64,000 bases of DNA from Semisulcospira habei (GCA_036245525.1 BTPG01000007.1:166618976-166682975), one strand, 5' to 3'; positions 1-12,795 are shown, counted from the stretch's first letter. Made by a program: numbers and translations. The notes: generated from the letters alone by a model not told the origin.

Positions 1-350
1 TCCCAGGGTCAGACCAACGTAAGAAGATACAAAAAGTCAACTTCCGCCAAAGGCGCCCGCCTGTGACTGTGAGCAAAATGATACGTTTTCCCTTTACAAC
101 CTCTACAGCGTGACGGGAGAAAAGATTTATGCACCCCCTGAGAAGAAAAGCCAGTCAAGATCCTTCACCATTGATGCCCAGTGTTCCCAGGGCCAGACAA
201 ACGTACTCAGAAACAAAAGTCAACTTGAGCACAAGGCGCCCACCTAAAAACGCAGTGCTTATACAGCCTCTACAGCGTTTCCTTTATCTTGTGATGCACG
301 GTGTTCCCAGGGTTAGATGAACGTACTCAAACAACAAAGTCTGCTTCCGC
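1..350. repeat. Degenerate tandem repeat at the window start
   Basis: Three units of about 120-180 bp start at TTCCCAGGG-AGA-AACGTA (1, 183, 303) and share GTCAACTT, AAGGCGCCC and CCTCTACAGCGT. The array probably extends to the left of the window. It overlaps a run of imperfect TCGTGACA-type repeats (350-610). Confidence 0.55.
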
Positions 351-775
351 CAATACTGAGTTTCGTGTTTCGTGACAGATATTCGTCACGATCTGTGCAT
401 AAATGTTGTCATACAATCGTGACGGCTGATACTCTGATACACGATAGTCTCGACGTGTTATAAACGTCTTAACATCATGATGGCTCAAATCTGATAGGCA
501 TTCGTCACGACCTGTGATACACGTTGTCACAAAATCGTGCTGTTCAAATCTTCAGATCTAAACCATGACGATTCGGTGGCAAAATTTATCACAGGTCATG
601 AGGAGTGTCACGAATCACAAACTTTTATGAGTGACAAAAGAAGTTTTCGTAAACGAGTGTAGATCCCCATACACTCCCATAAATAAATATTTTGAAATAT
701 CGAGACTGAAAAGCTGACAGTCAACCGAGTAAAACTAAAAATCCGCACCCCCACCCTCCCCCTCCCTCCTCCCCA

Positions 776-784
776 CCCCCCCCC

Positions 785-826
<42 letters not shown>
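776..826 (+). repeat. C-run followed by A-run
   Basis: C10 followed by about 41 A. It may be the tail of a retroposon, though no body was recognised upstream. Confidence 0.7.
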
Positions 827-828
<2 letters not shown>

Positions 829-882
829 CTGCCAAGAGTGTTAAACGCAAATAGTAATTCTCAACAAGGAGAGAAATACGAC

Positions 883-1095
883 TAACTCATTCAGCCCGAC
901 GGTCGTATTTCCCAAATATTGGAGGTGTCATCTAATGACTATGCACCGGTTGCAGGAGATGGATCGACCATGATAATTCAAGGGCAGTGCCAGATTAGCT
1001 TGGTGCCGACAGGCGCCAAGCAAATCTGGCACTACCCTTGAGTTATCATGGTCGACCCATCTCCTGGTGTAGTGCGTCAGGGCTGAATGGGTTAA
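883..1095. repeat. Family A foldback element (copy 1)
   Basis: The ends are CTAACTCATTCAGCCC and GGGCTGAATGGGTTAA. The hairpin core pairs GATCGACCATGATAATTC...GGCGCC with its reverse complement. The whole is a near-palindrome with no coding capacity. Confidence 0.8.
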
Positions 1096-1233
1096 AATGA
1101 CAAGTACGACACATCGGTGTTGAACGTGCCCTTTCTAAGCGTGTTTCTTTGTTTGGATTTTCTGCGTTCAGTGCAAAGAAAATAACCAGCAAAGACAGAA
1201 ACAGAATAGCAAGGACAAGACAGTTTACTGTAC

Positions 1234-1453
1234 TTAACCCCTTCACTGCCCCCGGCCCCTGAACTCAGGCTGTGCTTTTGAAATCATTGTAAATTCAATG
1301 TCAAAGATCTCATCCGTCAAGGGAAGGCGGATAAAAGTGATGTAAGCAAGAGGCATAGATTCTCATGAGCCCCCGAGTAAGCGGATACGCATGAGGATCT
1401 GTGCCTCTTTTACGTGGTTATGTTTGCTGCTGTGTCCCGGCAGAGAAGGGGTT
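1234..1453. repeat. Family B foldback element (copy 1)
   Basis: TTAACCCCTTCACTGCC to GGCAGAGAAGGGGTTA. The core pairs GAGGCATAGATTCTCATGAG with a complement near CTCATGAGGATCTGTGCCTC forms. Confidence 0.75.
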
Positions 1454-1549
1454 ACTGCAAATTCAAACAAAGAAGAATGGCAGTGAGGCACTTATCTTCC
1501 TGTGATCACACCGATAACGTAAACCTTTCACGTAAACCCACCAGTGTGA

Positions 1550-1882
1550 CTACAGAATAATAGGCAGAACCACGGCCTTATGGAGGGCAAACTGAAGTCT
1601 ACGTCGGTGGGGGCACTTTGTGTCCGTAGTGCGTATGGAAAACCTACTAATTGGTGAAGGCCCGGTAAGTTTCAAGAAAAACGGGGCACTAGATGGCGTG
1701 GCGCTGGAGATGGAGCAATTGACGACATCACCATCTGTGTCGTTCGTCACCAAATCGTGCAGTTGCATTGTTGACGTAGTGTCTTCCGACAAATCCACGG
1801 AAGCAGGAAGTGACGTAATTGTGGGAACCTGTAACAAAACAAGCAGAGATAAAGTCAGTTTGGCCAGCCTATGTGTAATCAT
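1550..1882 (-). CDS. Candidate secreted-protein ORF or exon
   Basis: The frame from the ATG at 1882 has a leader-like start (LTLSLLVLLQVPTITSLPAS) and an acidic, Thr-rich continuation with two NDT/NCS sequons, then loses protein-like character near its end. A GT after ACAGATG at about 1733 could be a donor. It has the same strand and style as the candidate at 2988-3134, but no family is recognised. Confidence 0.25.
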   Translation of the reverse strand: MITHRLAKLTLSLLVLLQVPTITSLPASVDLSEDTTSTMQLHDLVTNDTDGDVVNCSISSATPSSAPFFLKLTGPSPISRFSIRTTDTKCPHRRRLQFALHKAVVLPIIL

Positions 1883-1894
1883 CCCTTAGAATAC

Positions 1895-2240
1895 AAAACA
1901 CTTCTATTCAAATATGATGCTAAAAACTCAGAAAATCTAAATATCTCATCTGAATCGAAGTGTACGTCGAAAAACATTTTTTTTTTCAATTTGGCCTTTG
2001 AAAGTGATTGATAAACCCTACGTTTTCCCATCAACATGTATATATCTGATCAGGCTCTTGAAATGTTATGTTTATTATTTTAGTATTGTGTCAGAGGTCA
2101 TTTGGACCTATTGTGTTTTTGTACGTTGTCGGTACTTTAATTAGTTAATTTCAATTAGTTAGATTATCTAGATGTAGAGCGCTCTGAGCCTTTCTTTGTG
2201 GGGATATTGCGCTATAGAAGAGTTATATATTATTATTAAT
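1895..2240 (+). mobile_element. 3' fragment of the CR1/L2-like family
   Basis: The end GAGCGCTCTGAGCC ... GTGGGGATATTGCGCTATAG ... TATTATTATT resembles the end of the nested element at 27120-27205 (AAGCGCTCCGAGC ... GGGGAAGGGCGCTATATAAA). Only the 3' untranslated part is present. Confidence 0.55.
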
Positions 2241-2290
2241 ACCTGTGGAGTACTCCCCGAGTCGGTCTGTCTGGGGAGGGATGAGAGCAA
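2232..2290. repeat. Family F fragment
   Basis: TGTGGAGTACTCCCCGAGTC belongs to a repeat with GTACTTGTGGCGTACTCCCC and CTCATTTGAATAGAAGTGTA motifs, seen more fully at 34302 and 42185. Confidence 0.5.
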
Positions 2291-2387
2291 ATGGCACGGG
2301 TACAATGACTCTTTTGAACTACACTGTATTAACAAACGCAACTAAATAACTTGATAGAAACACACGAAAACCCCTCAAATGTATCTT

Positions 2388-2601
2388 TTAAATCATTCAA
2401 TCCGACGGCCGTATTTCCCAAATTTTGGAGGCGTAATCTAATGACTATGCACCAGTTGCAGGAGATGGATCGACCATGATAATTCAAGGGTAGTGCCAGA
2501 TTAGCTAGGCGTCTGTCGGCGCCAAGCTAATCTGGCACTGCCCTTGAATTATTATGGTCGACCCAACTCCTGCTGTCGTGCGTCAGGGCTGAATGGGTTA
2601 A
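2388..2601. repeat. Family A foldback element (copy 2)
   Basis: TTAAATCATTCAATCC to GGCTGAATGGGTTAA, with a stem of about 48 bp around GGCGCC. Stem arms differ by only a few bases. Confidence 0.8.
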
Positions 2602-2987
2602 CTATCAAGGGTCCATCGACAATTAACGTGTTCTCTCCTGTTTTGTATTTTAAATTAATAAAAGCCCATGGTGATTTTTACGAGATACTTTGTTTGAGTC
2701 TATTCTCTTGTCTGCCTCGATGAGTCACTAGACTTGGTGTGAGCAGACCGCACGTTGTTTTTCCACCGTTGAGAAACAAATGGTAAAAATGGTATAACCT
2801 GGTATCGCTTGAAGATTTTACTGATGCGAGATACAACCTACAAATGACACACACTGGTTGTCTCCCTCGATTCGCTATCGCTGAAAGTGTGCAACTGACA
2901 GGGGAAAGTAATCAGACGCTGGGAATGGTCTTTACCAAAGGCCTGCTAGATTTGTGACGAAAAGAACGTAACCAAATCCAAACTCAC

Positions 2988-3134
2988 ACTGTTACCAGTT
3001 GTCGTCGATGCAGGGGTGGTGACGACAGATGTTGCGGTTGATGCGGTACTAGTAGCATTTACATGCTGATTTTGCCCGAGTAGAATGACTAAAGCTACGA
3101 GGATGCTACACAACTGCGCAGAAAACGTGGTCAT
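2988..3134 (-). CDS. Candidate first exon of a secreted Thr/Ser-rich protein
   Basis: The ATG at 3134 opens 49 codons with a strong hydrophobic leader (CSILVALVILLGQ) and then a Thr/Ser/Ala-rich mucin-like stretch. It ends at a good donor (AGT|GTGAGTT) in phase 0. No following exon could be identified. Low-complexity T/S coding and short length make chance possible. Confidence 0.3.
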
Positions 3135-3306
3135 GATGTCCTTTCCTCAGAAGACAGGAGGACGGGAGATCACCTGCTTTAACTCTATGAAGACGATATC
3201 ACTGACCAAATCCAGACCTGAACAACAATGTCTAACTAAGCTGTATCTCTCTGGAGAAAGAAGGCTGAGGAGTTGTTGTGCAGTCTAAGCAAAAACGAAT
3301 TATTCC

Positions 3307-3398
3307 TTAACCCTCTGGCTGTCGGCAGCGGTTTTTGTCGCGATGATCCCTGCAGGAATCATCACGACAAAAAACGCTACCGACAGCCAGAGGGTTAA
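3307..3398. repeat. Family C foldback element (copy 1), near-perfect
   Basis: TTAACCCTCTGGCTGTCGG to CCGACAGCCAGAGGGTTAA, 92 bp, pairing almost end to end about GATCCCTGCAGGAATC. Confidence 0.85.
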
Positions 3399-3957
3399 TC
3401 AGAATCAGATCAAAGAAAGTACGCAGCTCCCCTTGAAAACGACGAGGACGTCCAAGCAAATCCAACGCATCAGCGTAAAGTTGCTTAAATCTTGGGTATT
3501 ATATTTTATATATTAAGTCAACATTTCCAATACACATCTGTTTTTTAAAATTATTATTTGTTGTTGTTGTAAATCATGAAAATCTATCCGTGGTACTCAG
3601 AAAACATGCAGTACAATTCAGTCAACCCCAAAAACTGCGAGTCTCGCAGATATATATACACTCATTTTGAAAACTCAAAACGTCCACCAGACATTTGTCA
3701 TTGTGAACTTCTGAAACTCTACCCTGAAGGTATTCAGTAAATCTCACTCTGTTTACACCCAGAACTAAAAGTGTCGTAGGGAAAGTCTAGCAGATATATT
3801 GCAGCCCTCTGCTCCCTGAAACTAAACTACTCTCAGCCTGTGTGTTGTTTTAAATAACATCGATGGCTTAAGCTGTTTTCGTCTTACAACCCTATCATAA
3901 AAAAACATAAAACTACTTTGGGGAGTGGAGTGGGTGGGGGTGGGAGGGAGCATACCT

Positions 3958-4037
3958 TAGGTGTATTGGTATGCGATTTTAGACCTTCTGGCCTTAGGCC
4001 GTAAGGTCTAAAATCGCAGACCAACACACACCCTTTC
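3958..4037. repeat. Family G hairpin
   Basis: GGTATGCGATTTTAGACC / AGGTCTAAAATCGCAGACC with a TTCTGGCCTTAGGCCGTA tip. Related sequence is at 34478 and 40424. Confidence 0.65.
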
Positions 4038-4204
4038 AAACCAGACACCTTACAGATATTCAAAAGCTCCTTCACATTCCCAGGTTACATAGAGTCTACG
4101 CTTATCGCCATCAAAGGATCTAACCAATTTACACTCAGTCGTTCTTGCATTGGGAGGTACGAAGATTCCAGCCTACTAGCTCGGTGAGAAGTGGAACCCA
4201 TTAT

Positions 4205-4450
4205 AACTCCTTGACTGTCAGTTGACGCAGATCATTGTGTTCTGCAATTTTCGCCAACTCAACGCCGGATCCCCAGAGACATGTATTTAAAGAGGTGTCA
4301 GCAAGAGGCATAGATCCTCATGAGCCCCCACAACTGCGGGGGCTCATGAGGATCTATATCTCTTGCAGTTGGATCGTGTTCACCTTTTTCTCGGCAGGGG
4401 CATCGGCGAACGGGCACAGCTCTTTATCGCCGACAGCAAACAAGTGATAA
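4205..4450. repeat. Family B foldback element (copy 2)
   Basis: The core at about 4299-4363 (CAAGAGGCATAGATCCTCATG, then a GAGCCCCCACAACTGCGGGG tip) is strongly paired. The outer arms (CTCCTTGACTGTC) are diverged. Confidence 0.65.
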
Positions 4451-5041
4451 ATCTCCATTGCTGCATTGTTAGCGCGAGTCAAGCACGCCTCATTGTAGTG
4501 TGAACGCCTACATCCGAGGAACACCTGTTTATCTCATGTGCTCAACCAACATGCGGGGGCCAATGTAGATATATGTTTCTTGTAGATAGCGTGAAATGTG
4601 TTGATCACTTTTGGAGAACAAAACAGCGAAGTGCTTACCTTTTCTGTGAAAACTGATCTTTTTGTCATTGCTGCTACAGTAAACGTCCGTTGATTCAATG
4701 CTCACGAGGAACACGGACTGTAAATGAAACAAGTCCTCATGAGCCCCCGCAGTACGCATGGGTCCATGTGGATCTACGTTTCTTGCAGAGAAAAACCGGC
4801 GCTTTGTGTATGAAATATTTTGTCACTTTCGGTGGAGGTCTTGTCAGGGGTTGTTAGTTCTACAGGGCACGGTTGAAAAGCGGGCTTTTCGTAACACGCG
4901 CCGTGGTCAACGCACAAGCGAATGTGCGGTTATCAAACAAAGCTACAAACAATAACTGAAGCCTATTTTAAAAATGAAACCTGTAAAGTAACCTACTACC
5001 GTTGTTTTATGAAGACAGCGGCATATAACAGCCCAGTGCCT

Positions 5042-5247
5042 TTAACCCTTTCGCTGGCAGTGATCACGAATCATTTCGCGTCTGCCAAACGACCGCACAC
5101 TGACAGACAGACGCGTGAACAGATGTAGATGTGACCCCCCCAAAAGGCAATAAAGAACATAGGACTAACAAGAGACATAAGTCCTCATGACACTCCGTGA
5201 CTTGCAGCTTGGTAACGTTCGCCTTGTCCCGCCAGTTAAGGGGTTAA
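5042..5247. repeat. Family B foldback element (copy 3, core reduced)
   Basis: TTAACCCTTTCGCTGGCAG to GCCAGTTAAGGGGTTAA with a shortened core (AAGAGACATAAGTCCTCATG). Confidence 0.65.
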
Positions 5248-5361
5248 TAAACACTTCATAACCATAAATAGCATGGTGTACGGTTCTGAGACACCTTGTG
5301 TACAGTACTGACATAATTTTTTGTGGGGAACACAACCAGGCCGACTTCACTCCAGTGACGC

Positions 5362-5578
5362 TTAACCCATTTAACCCCAGGGCCACTTTCCCCAAATTCT
5401 GGAGGTGTCATCTAGCAACTCTGTACCAGCTGCAGAAGTTGGATCGACCATGATAATTCAAGGGTAGTGCCAGATTAGCTTGGCGCATAATGGCGCCAAG
5501 ATAATATGGCACTACCTTTCAATTATCGTGGTCGATCCATCTCCTGCTGTGAGTAGGGTGTTGGTGTTAAAAGGGTTA
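5362..5578. repeat. Family A foldback element (copy 3)
   Basis: It starts TTAACCCATTTAACCCC and ends AAAAGGGTTAG. The core stem is intact apart from a few mismatches near the loop. Confidence 0.8.
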
Positions 5579-6084
5579 GTAATCAACGGATAAAGGTCAA
5601 GTTGCGTGCAATTTTCAATAGCCAGTACCAGCCTGTCATAGTTCCAACGGCTTTGTTTCGACTGAGTTGGTTGGCTGTTTTTTACGGCCTGGAAAAGTCC
5701 CCAGCAACTACTGGGAGCTGATTTCCACAGCTGATTTTCGTAGCTCACAATTTGACATGATCATAGCCGAGATCCGGGACGAACATCCGGCTTATTTGTT
5801 TCTAAAACAAAACAGTTGAGTATTAATGAGAAGTCTGCTTCTTACATAGAAAGATTCAAAGACTTCACTGTTTTAACAAGATGAATATTTCACCCCAAAG
5901 TCTACCGTATTGTTTGGAGCTCACATGCGTTTATCTTTTAAGAACATTTAGAGTTGTTCATATTTTTAGGCTTATTATGCTGATCCATTTCCCTCCTCTC
6001 TAAGTCAACCTCCAACACACACGTCGGCGCACACAAACAAAGACGGAAACATGGCGCTTCCCGCTATTAGTACGCTCTGTGGCG

Positions 6085-6152
6085 GCCCGCCGTTAGATGG
6101 CCTTAGTCGCCTGCTCGGCGTTAAACCCAAATAACTAACTAACTAACTAACT
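6085..6152 (+). mobile_element. Short SINE tail with (AACT)n
   Basis: The sequence GATGGCCTTAGTCGCCTGC and then TCGGCGTTAAACCCAAAT is followed by five AACT units. The same unit occurs inverted at 32328 and 40853 and in damaged form at 44853. Only a 3' piece seems present each time. Confidence 0.6.
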
Positions 6153-6297
6153 AAGCTCTGTGGCGGGCTCGTGCAGCGTCAGGAATCCATCTCCTTCTAC
6201 TCTAGCCCACCCTCAGATCCACACACACTGACACAAAGACTGAAATAAAGACGGACACACGGCCATTCCTCAAACGCGGGCACTGGTCGCTGTCACA

Positions 6298-6298
<1 letters not shown>

Positions 6299-6337
<39 letters not shown>

Positions 6338-6347
6338 AGCACGCACG

Positions 6348-6446
<99 letters not shown>

Positions 6447-6465
6447 GCTTGGCGCTTGGCGCTTG
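6299..6465 (+). repeat. (AC)n microsatellite
   Basis: About 145 bp of AC units with one GCAAGCACGCACGCACGC interruption, ending in a triple GCGCTTG. Confidence 0.95.
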
Positions 6466-7052
6466 GCGCCCAAACTATAGCTGCAGTCCTATAATGCAGG
6501 TACACGTTTAGGCGAGTATGTCAACTGTAACATAGGGTGTGTGTGTGTGTTGGTCAGGCTATTTGTACAATAACACTCTGAGAAACTTTATCTTAACTAC
6601 ATGAACAGGATAGAATAAGATGTATAAACAGCAATATTTGGAACCCACACACATACCTGTATGCAGAGCCGGGGACCAAACACCAGTAGATTCTAGTCTG
6701 TTGTATACATGTAGTTGTTTTTTATACATGGATACCACAAACTCAACATGCATGCGGGCCTACCAGTTGGCAAACCTTTTTATTGTGCAATGCTGATCAG
6801 CTACGTCTTTTTTTGTTTCTTTCAACGAAAGGGTGTACATGCATACATTTTTGCTTTTGTAGGGTGTGTGTGCGTGTGCGCATGTGTGATGACATGTACG
6901 TGAACAACTTGCATGAGATATGCATATATGAGTGTTTTGATATATGTGCGTGCATGCGCACTTTTGTTATTGTTGTTTTTTTCTTAGAGTATACACTGTC
7001 AGTACCAGAGAGAGTCTTGCTCTGTGTGCACATGTGCCTGCAGGTGCCCATA

Positions 7053-7948
<896 letters not shown>

Positions 7949-8429
7949 CACACTATGCACACTTTCTTAAAAGCAATTTTCTGGGATTTTGTGTGTACTT
8001 TTTTGTCACATATATATGTAAATTGTTAGTTTTAATGGGGTTTCATAGCTAATTAGGATGTCAGTCCCAATAATATTTCAAATCAATTCACATGAGTCTG
8101 AGGTAGATATTCCAATACCCTCGCCATTTTGAACATTGTCCATGGCAGACAGAAGTGGTCTGGCTGGGCTACTTTGCCAATCTTTGTTGTTTCTGTGTAT
8201 ACTTCCTCTTAATGATTTGTGGTGTTCATTTTTTTTTCTTTGGTATTCCTTGTGCGTTTTTGTAAATATTGTCCTTGCTTTTGTATTGGCTTTTCTGTTG
8301 GGAGAGACAGGTTGTCATACATACTTTCAGGCTGTATTGTTCTGGTCTATGTTGATAGAAAGTGGCTAAGGGCTTACTATAGCCCACCATGTGGAATGCA
8401 TGCCTGTACTTTTCATATATTTTATGGAT

Positions 8430-8913
8430 AGGAGAGCATCGTTTGTAGCATGAATTGTAGAGGCCTAGGAGATCCGAAGAAACGGGATGACGTGTTGCAT
8501 CTTTTGAGAGAAAAAGAATATAGCATATGCTTTCTACAAGAAACACACTTTACGGAGAAACAAGAGCATAACATCAGGGCGAAATGGGGCTATCAAGCAT
8601 TTTTTAATTCTTATGCATCAAATGCAAAGGGTCTGGCTGTTCTAATTAACAATCAGTTTGGTTTTAAACACCTTGGCTTTTATAATGACCCTGAAGGAAA
8701 CTACATGATTCTTAAAGCGCTTGTTGATGAAACTGTGTACTTGCTGGTTAATGTGCACGGGCCAAACAATGATTGTCCAATTTTTTATGAACAGTTGAAA
8801 AGTAAATTATGCGAATATGGGGATGTTCCTATGATTCTGGGAGGTGATTGGAATATGGTCTTGGACCCTAAGCTTGATTATCATAATTACACGCGCACAA
8901 ATAATCCACTTGC

Positions 8914-8951
<38 letters not shown>

Positions 8952-9600
8952 AAACTACAAGAGGTAATTGAAGAATTTAACTTGATAGATATTTGGAGAG
9001 AAATGCATCCTAATGATACAATATTTACGTGGAGGAGAAGAAACCCCCTTCAGCAGGCACACCTGGACTTTTTTCTTATATCGGACGCAGCTGCACATAT
9101 GGTAGTGGCATCAGGGATTAATGCATCATACAGATCCGATCACTCTGTTATCTCTTTTGCTATCCAGTCGAGAAATGGCAGTTCTGATTCCTATAGTAGA
9201 CATGACAGTACTTTTTGGAAGTTTAATACCTCCTTGTTAAAGAATGCAGAGTATGTAACATCAGTGAAAAAGTGTATTTATGAAACAAAATGTCAGTACG
9301 AACATCTGTTGTACCGGCATGAAGTTATCGATCACATCCCTTCTCCCGATCTGCAGCTTGTAATTAATGATCAGTTATTTTTTGAAACTCTTCTTGATCA
9401 GATTAGGGGAACTACAATAGCTTATGCTTGTCACAAGAAGAAGGTAGAAAACGAACGAGAAAAATGGCTGCTCGACAAAATTGAAGCTATGGAAAATAGT
9501 CTGAGCCAGCATGATCAGGGAGTTTTAGAGACTTTACAGCAGGAGTTGTATAACATTAGGGAACGGAGGATGGACGGGGTTATTCAATTTATTCTTTACA
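8430..9600 (+). pseudogene. L1-like endonuclease region with a poly-A expansion
   Basis: Two frames give an AP endonuclease: MNCRGLGDPKKRDDVLHLL, CFLQETHF and GGDWNMVLD, then after the A-run LIDIWREMHPNDTIFTWRRR and SYRSDHSVIS. Spacing and the DWN and SDH motifs fit an L1/Tx1-type element. An A37 run at 8914-8950 changes the frame. The copy keeps the 5' part and lacks RT, the reverse of usual 5' truncation, so the 3' part was lost later. Confidence 0.75.
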
Positions 9601-9604
9601 TTCA

Positions 9605-10170
9605 AGAAATACAAATCAGCCAGAACACTGCTAAAAACACTGGTGTCTCCCTCGATTCGCTACCGCTGATTAAGGGTAGCAAATGGAGCGAGACGACCAG
9701 AGTGCAATGCTATCATCCTATGCTCGTCCATCATAATAAAATAAATTTAAAACAAAATGAGGTGTACCGCTGTAAGGTCAAAAATGGCATACCGGCACAA
9801 AATCAGTGTGCTTCTGCGACGAAATACTTACTTGAAAGCTTCATGAACTGCAGTCGGCAACATATTTTTTTTTTCTTCTAGTCCATTTTTAAAAACAAAC
9901 AAACCATTAATCTTTTAAAATACAAATCAATCTTTATTTTGTTTTTTTCCATTCCAGTGAAACGCCAACCATTCTGTGTGAGAAGTTTATAGGAGACATA
10001 AACAATACCAGATCTTCGTCTTCAATTTTGATTGGCTATAATGCCATAAAATTCGGTGAACAATTTCCATTATACTAAACACCCCTTAATATGTGTCAAT
10101 CTCTCTGATTGGCTATAACATTTCGGTCAGGTAACATTGTCCATTTGTCTGGTGAAACCTATTTAATAAT
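9605..10170. other. No gene seen
   Basis: AT-rich sequence after the L1-like fragment. GTCTCCCTCGATTCGCTA at about 9646 recurs near 2861, so part of it is repeated. No exon or structured element is evident. Confidence 0.5.
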
Positions 10171-10173
10171 ACC

Positions 10174-10317
10174 TTAACTCCTTTACTGCCGATGCACTAC
10201 AAGCATATTCAGCTGCAAGAGGCATAGATCCAAATGTGTCCCCGCAGCCGCGGCGGCTCATAAAGATCTATGCCTCTTGCTTACGACACTTAATCTATGT
10301 TATTCAGGGAAGGTTGG
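10174..10317. repeat. Family B foldback element (copy 4)
   Basis: TTAACTCCTTTACTGCC at the left, core CAAGAGGCATAGATCC / GATCTATGCCTCTTGC, and a diverged right end near GGTTGGGGTTA. Confidence 0.65.
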
Positions 10318-10619
10318 GGTTATGGGACGTGACGTTGCATTGATTTCCGGGCTACAAATAAGGGTTAATTTGTTTATTTCAGAATTGCGTCAACCCTGTA
10401 GTCAACAATCTGGTAAGGTTGTTTGCACAAATAAATCGTGTTTTATTGATTGATTGTTTAAATGAAACAGGATACTGTATAACTGCGAACAGTTTTCTGA
10501 CTTATGATACTCCCGCTCGAATTTCGCCAATCAGAGGCAAAGTGTTGTAAACATACAGCCGAATAATGTGTTTAACTCTATTGTATAATCGCTTTTGTTG
10601 TAGTAAACACGGGCGGGGG

Positions 10620-10658
10620 TGGGGTGGGGTGGGCGGGGGGGGGGGGGGGGGGGGGGGG
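10620..10658 (+). repeat. G-run
   Basis: A G-rich tract with an unbroken run of about 24 G (10635-10658), able to form G-quadruplexes. Run length is likely unreliable. Confidence 0.85.
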
Positions 10659-10843
10659 CACAACAGTGATTTGAAACTGACTTTATGTCAGTTTCGTCTG
10701 ACTTCCACATAGAATTTCAGATCACTGCTGGCCATCCCTTGTCTGCGGTAGTCACGGCCGGTGGACAGTTCACACATAATCTGTTTCACTTTCAGTGCTA
10801 CCTGTGAGATAGGGATCAACCACAAAGCTGATAGCAGAGAAGC

Positions 10844-10922
10844 TTAACTCATTCGAGGCGTGCCGCCACCGGATACGCGGCATAAGCCGCGTATCCGGAG
10901 GCGGCACGTCTCGAATGAGTTA
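10844..10922. repeat. Family D foldback element (copy 1)
   Basis: TTAACTCATTCGAGGCG to CGTCTCGAATGAGTTA. The stem CGGATACGCGGC/GCCGCGTATCCG is GC-rich and almost perfect. Confidence 0.8.
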
Positions 10923-11097
10923 GAGCGCCCAGAGAGGTTGGGTAAATAGCAAAACTGCTTAAAAAACGATAAATGAACAACGGTCTTCAGTGGTGCAGAT
11001 GGCTCTACTACTAAGCCGGGGAAGACTTTCCAAGACCGCAGCCTTAAATTTACCCTCGAAGGACCATAACGAAAGAGACCCCGACCACATGCAAGCA

Positions 11098-11146
11098 CGA
11101 GATGATCGTTGCGTTACTGGCCAATGACGCAACGATCATCCCGTGC
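11098..11146. repeat. Short perfect hairpin
   Basis: CGAGATGATCGTTGCGT / ACGCAACGATCATCCCG with a TACTGGCCAATG loop. Confidence 0.6.
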
Positions 11147-11334
11147 CTGTGCACTGTCCTTCAGCCATCACATACATCAGCTATTGACTCGCACGGTAAT
11201 TAATATTGTTAGCAGCATGTAAGTTGTGGCTTTGAGAAATCTTTAGTGGATACGTGCGCACAAGTAGTGTGAAACAGAAAAAAAAAAGTTTTGGAGTGAA
11301 AACGATAATCTCTAGGTCGCGTTTCTGAAATCTT

Positions 11335-11548
11335 TTAACCCTTTTAACCCTGCGGCCACATTCCCAAATTTTGGAGGTGGCACTTAGCAAATTATGTACC
11401 AGTTGCAGGAGATGGCTGGATTATGATAATTCAAGGGTAGTGTCAGATTAGCTTGGCGCCTGATGGCGCCAAGCTAATCTGACACTACCCTTGAATTATC
11501 ATGGTCCAGCCATCTCCGGCTTTAGTGCGTCGGCGCTAAATGGGTTAA
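11335..11548. repeat. Family A foldback element (copy 4)
   Basis: Doubled TTAACCC at the left end and GGGTTAA at the right. The core arm CCATGATAATTCAAGGGTAG type runs perfectly paired for over 40 bp. Confidence 0.8.
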
Positions 11549-11549
11549 A

Positions 11550-12285
11550 ATGAAACGCGAAAGAACTCCATCCGCCCGGAGGAACATGCTTACAAAACGG
11601 GGCCAGCAAGAGGGCACCGAACCTCCTCTCCCCCCCCCCCCTACCCACCGCCCCTACCCTGCTTCTACGGGGGCAAATGAGGTTCTTCGCCTTTTGCAGT
11701 TGGGTGTTGTTGCCTTCCTCTTTGCCGTATGAAGGAATTATGTTATCATACTCACAGTCATGTTTGGTGCTATTTGTGAACGTCGTTGGGACAAAAACAG
11801 GACTGATCGCCCAGATGGTAACACTATGCTATGACTAATTGAAAAAAGAACTTGATATTCCATAATGGAAGTGAAACCAGTTTTGCTTAATGTTTCTGTT
11901 TTTTCCCCTGCTTTCACATGGTCTGGTTAGTTCGTGTCTGTTTGTGTGTGTGATTGTTTTTCACAGGTAACGATCTAACTATGCATGAGCTGATCAATTA
12001 CCTATGGGAGGGGGGAGGGGGATGGAAGGGGCGAGGGGGGGGGGGGTCCAATATTTTATGCGGGACAATATGCGTCATTCCTAAATCAGATCAAAGACAG
12101 TAGGCTGGGCCCCTTTACAGTAACGGAAGACAGTAGATTGCGCCCTCTATAGTAAGGACGTGCACGCAGTAATAGAGGGACATTTTCGCTGACTTGCCCC
12201 GATCACTGCGGGTATGCGTCATCGCAACAGTTGTACTGCTGATACTAGAGGACAATTACCTGAATCTAGGCGATGTAAATGCGGC
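11550..12285. other. No gene seen
   Basis: Mixed sequence with short C and G runs (11629-11642, 12029-12047). No coding pattern or hairpin found. Confidence 0.5.
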
Positions 12286-12289
12286 AACC

Positions 12290-12370
12290 CCATGCGAGCA
12301 AGAGGCATACATATCCTCATGAGACCCTGCCTTGCTGGGGCCATGTAAATATAAGCCTCTTGCATATATA
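12290..12370. repeat. Family B core fragment (copy 5)
   Basis: GCAAGAGGCATACATATCC and ATAAGCCTCTTGC flank a GCAAG-type tip. The outer arms are not clear, though AAGGGGTTAA occurs at about 12616. Confidence 0.55.
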
Positions 12371-12795
12371 TATATGTTTGAGGTTCGCGCATTTTTTGAC
12401 CTACTGAATGTTTGAATAACTATTTACTACCACCCGTGTTAAGAAGTGACCAAATACGCAACAATCATTCCACGCCTGAACGTTCTAAGTACTAATCAGT
12501 GCTGAAACTGTCCGAGAAAGGCACTGGGCCATCTGCGGCCGACTTCGGCGTAGTGCCTTGGTGCTTCCTGGGTACTGTCAAACAGGCAGCTAGGTATCGT
12601 TCACCTTGCCTCGGTAAGGGGTTAAACTGCATTAATATTTACCTATGTGCTCTAGATATGTACTGGTCTGTAATTGTGCACCAAATATGCACATCAGCTT
12701 TACCACACATGTGTGAAAATACTAGATGAGAAAGTTGTCTAATTGCCAGTCGGTGTACGAGCAGGTATGGTGGTCATTGCGTAATCGATGACTTC

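Noticed and set aside
6202..6505. Open frames of alternating Val-Cys or Thr-His residues in (GT/AC)n tracts here and at 18.9, 27.6, 38.3 and 45.2 kb
   Set aside because: They are translations of dinucleotide repeats and are open in several frames at once.
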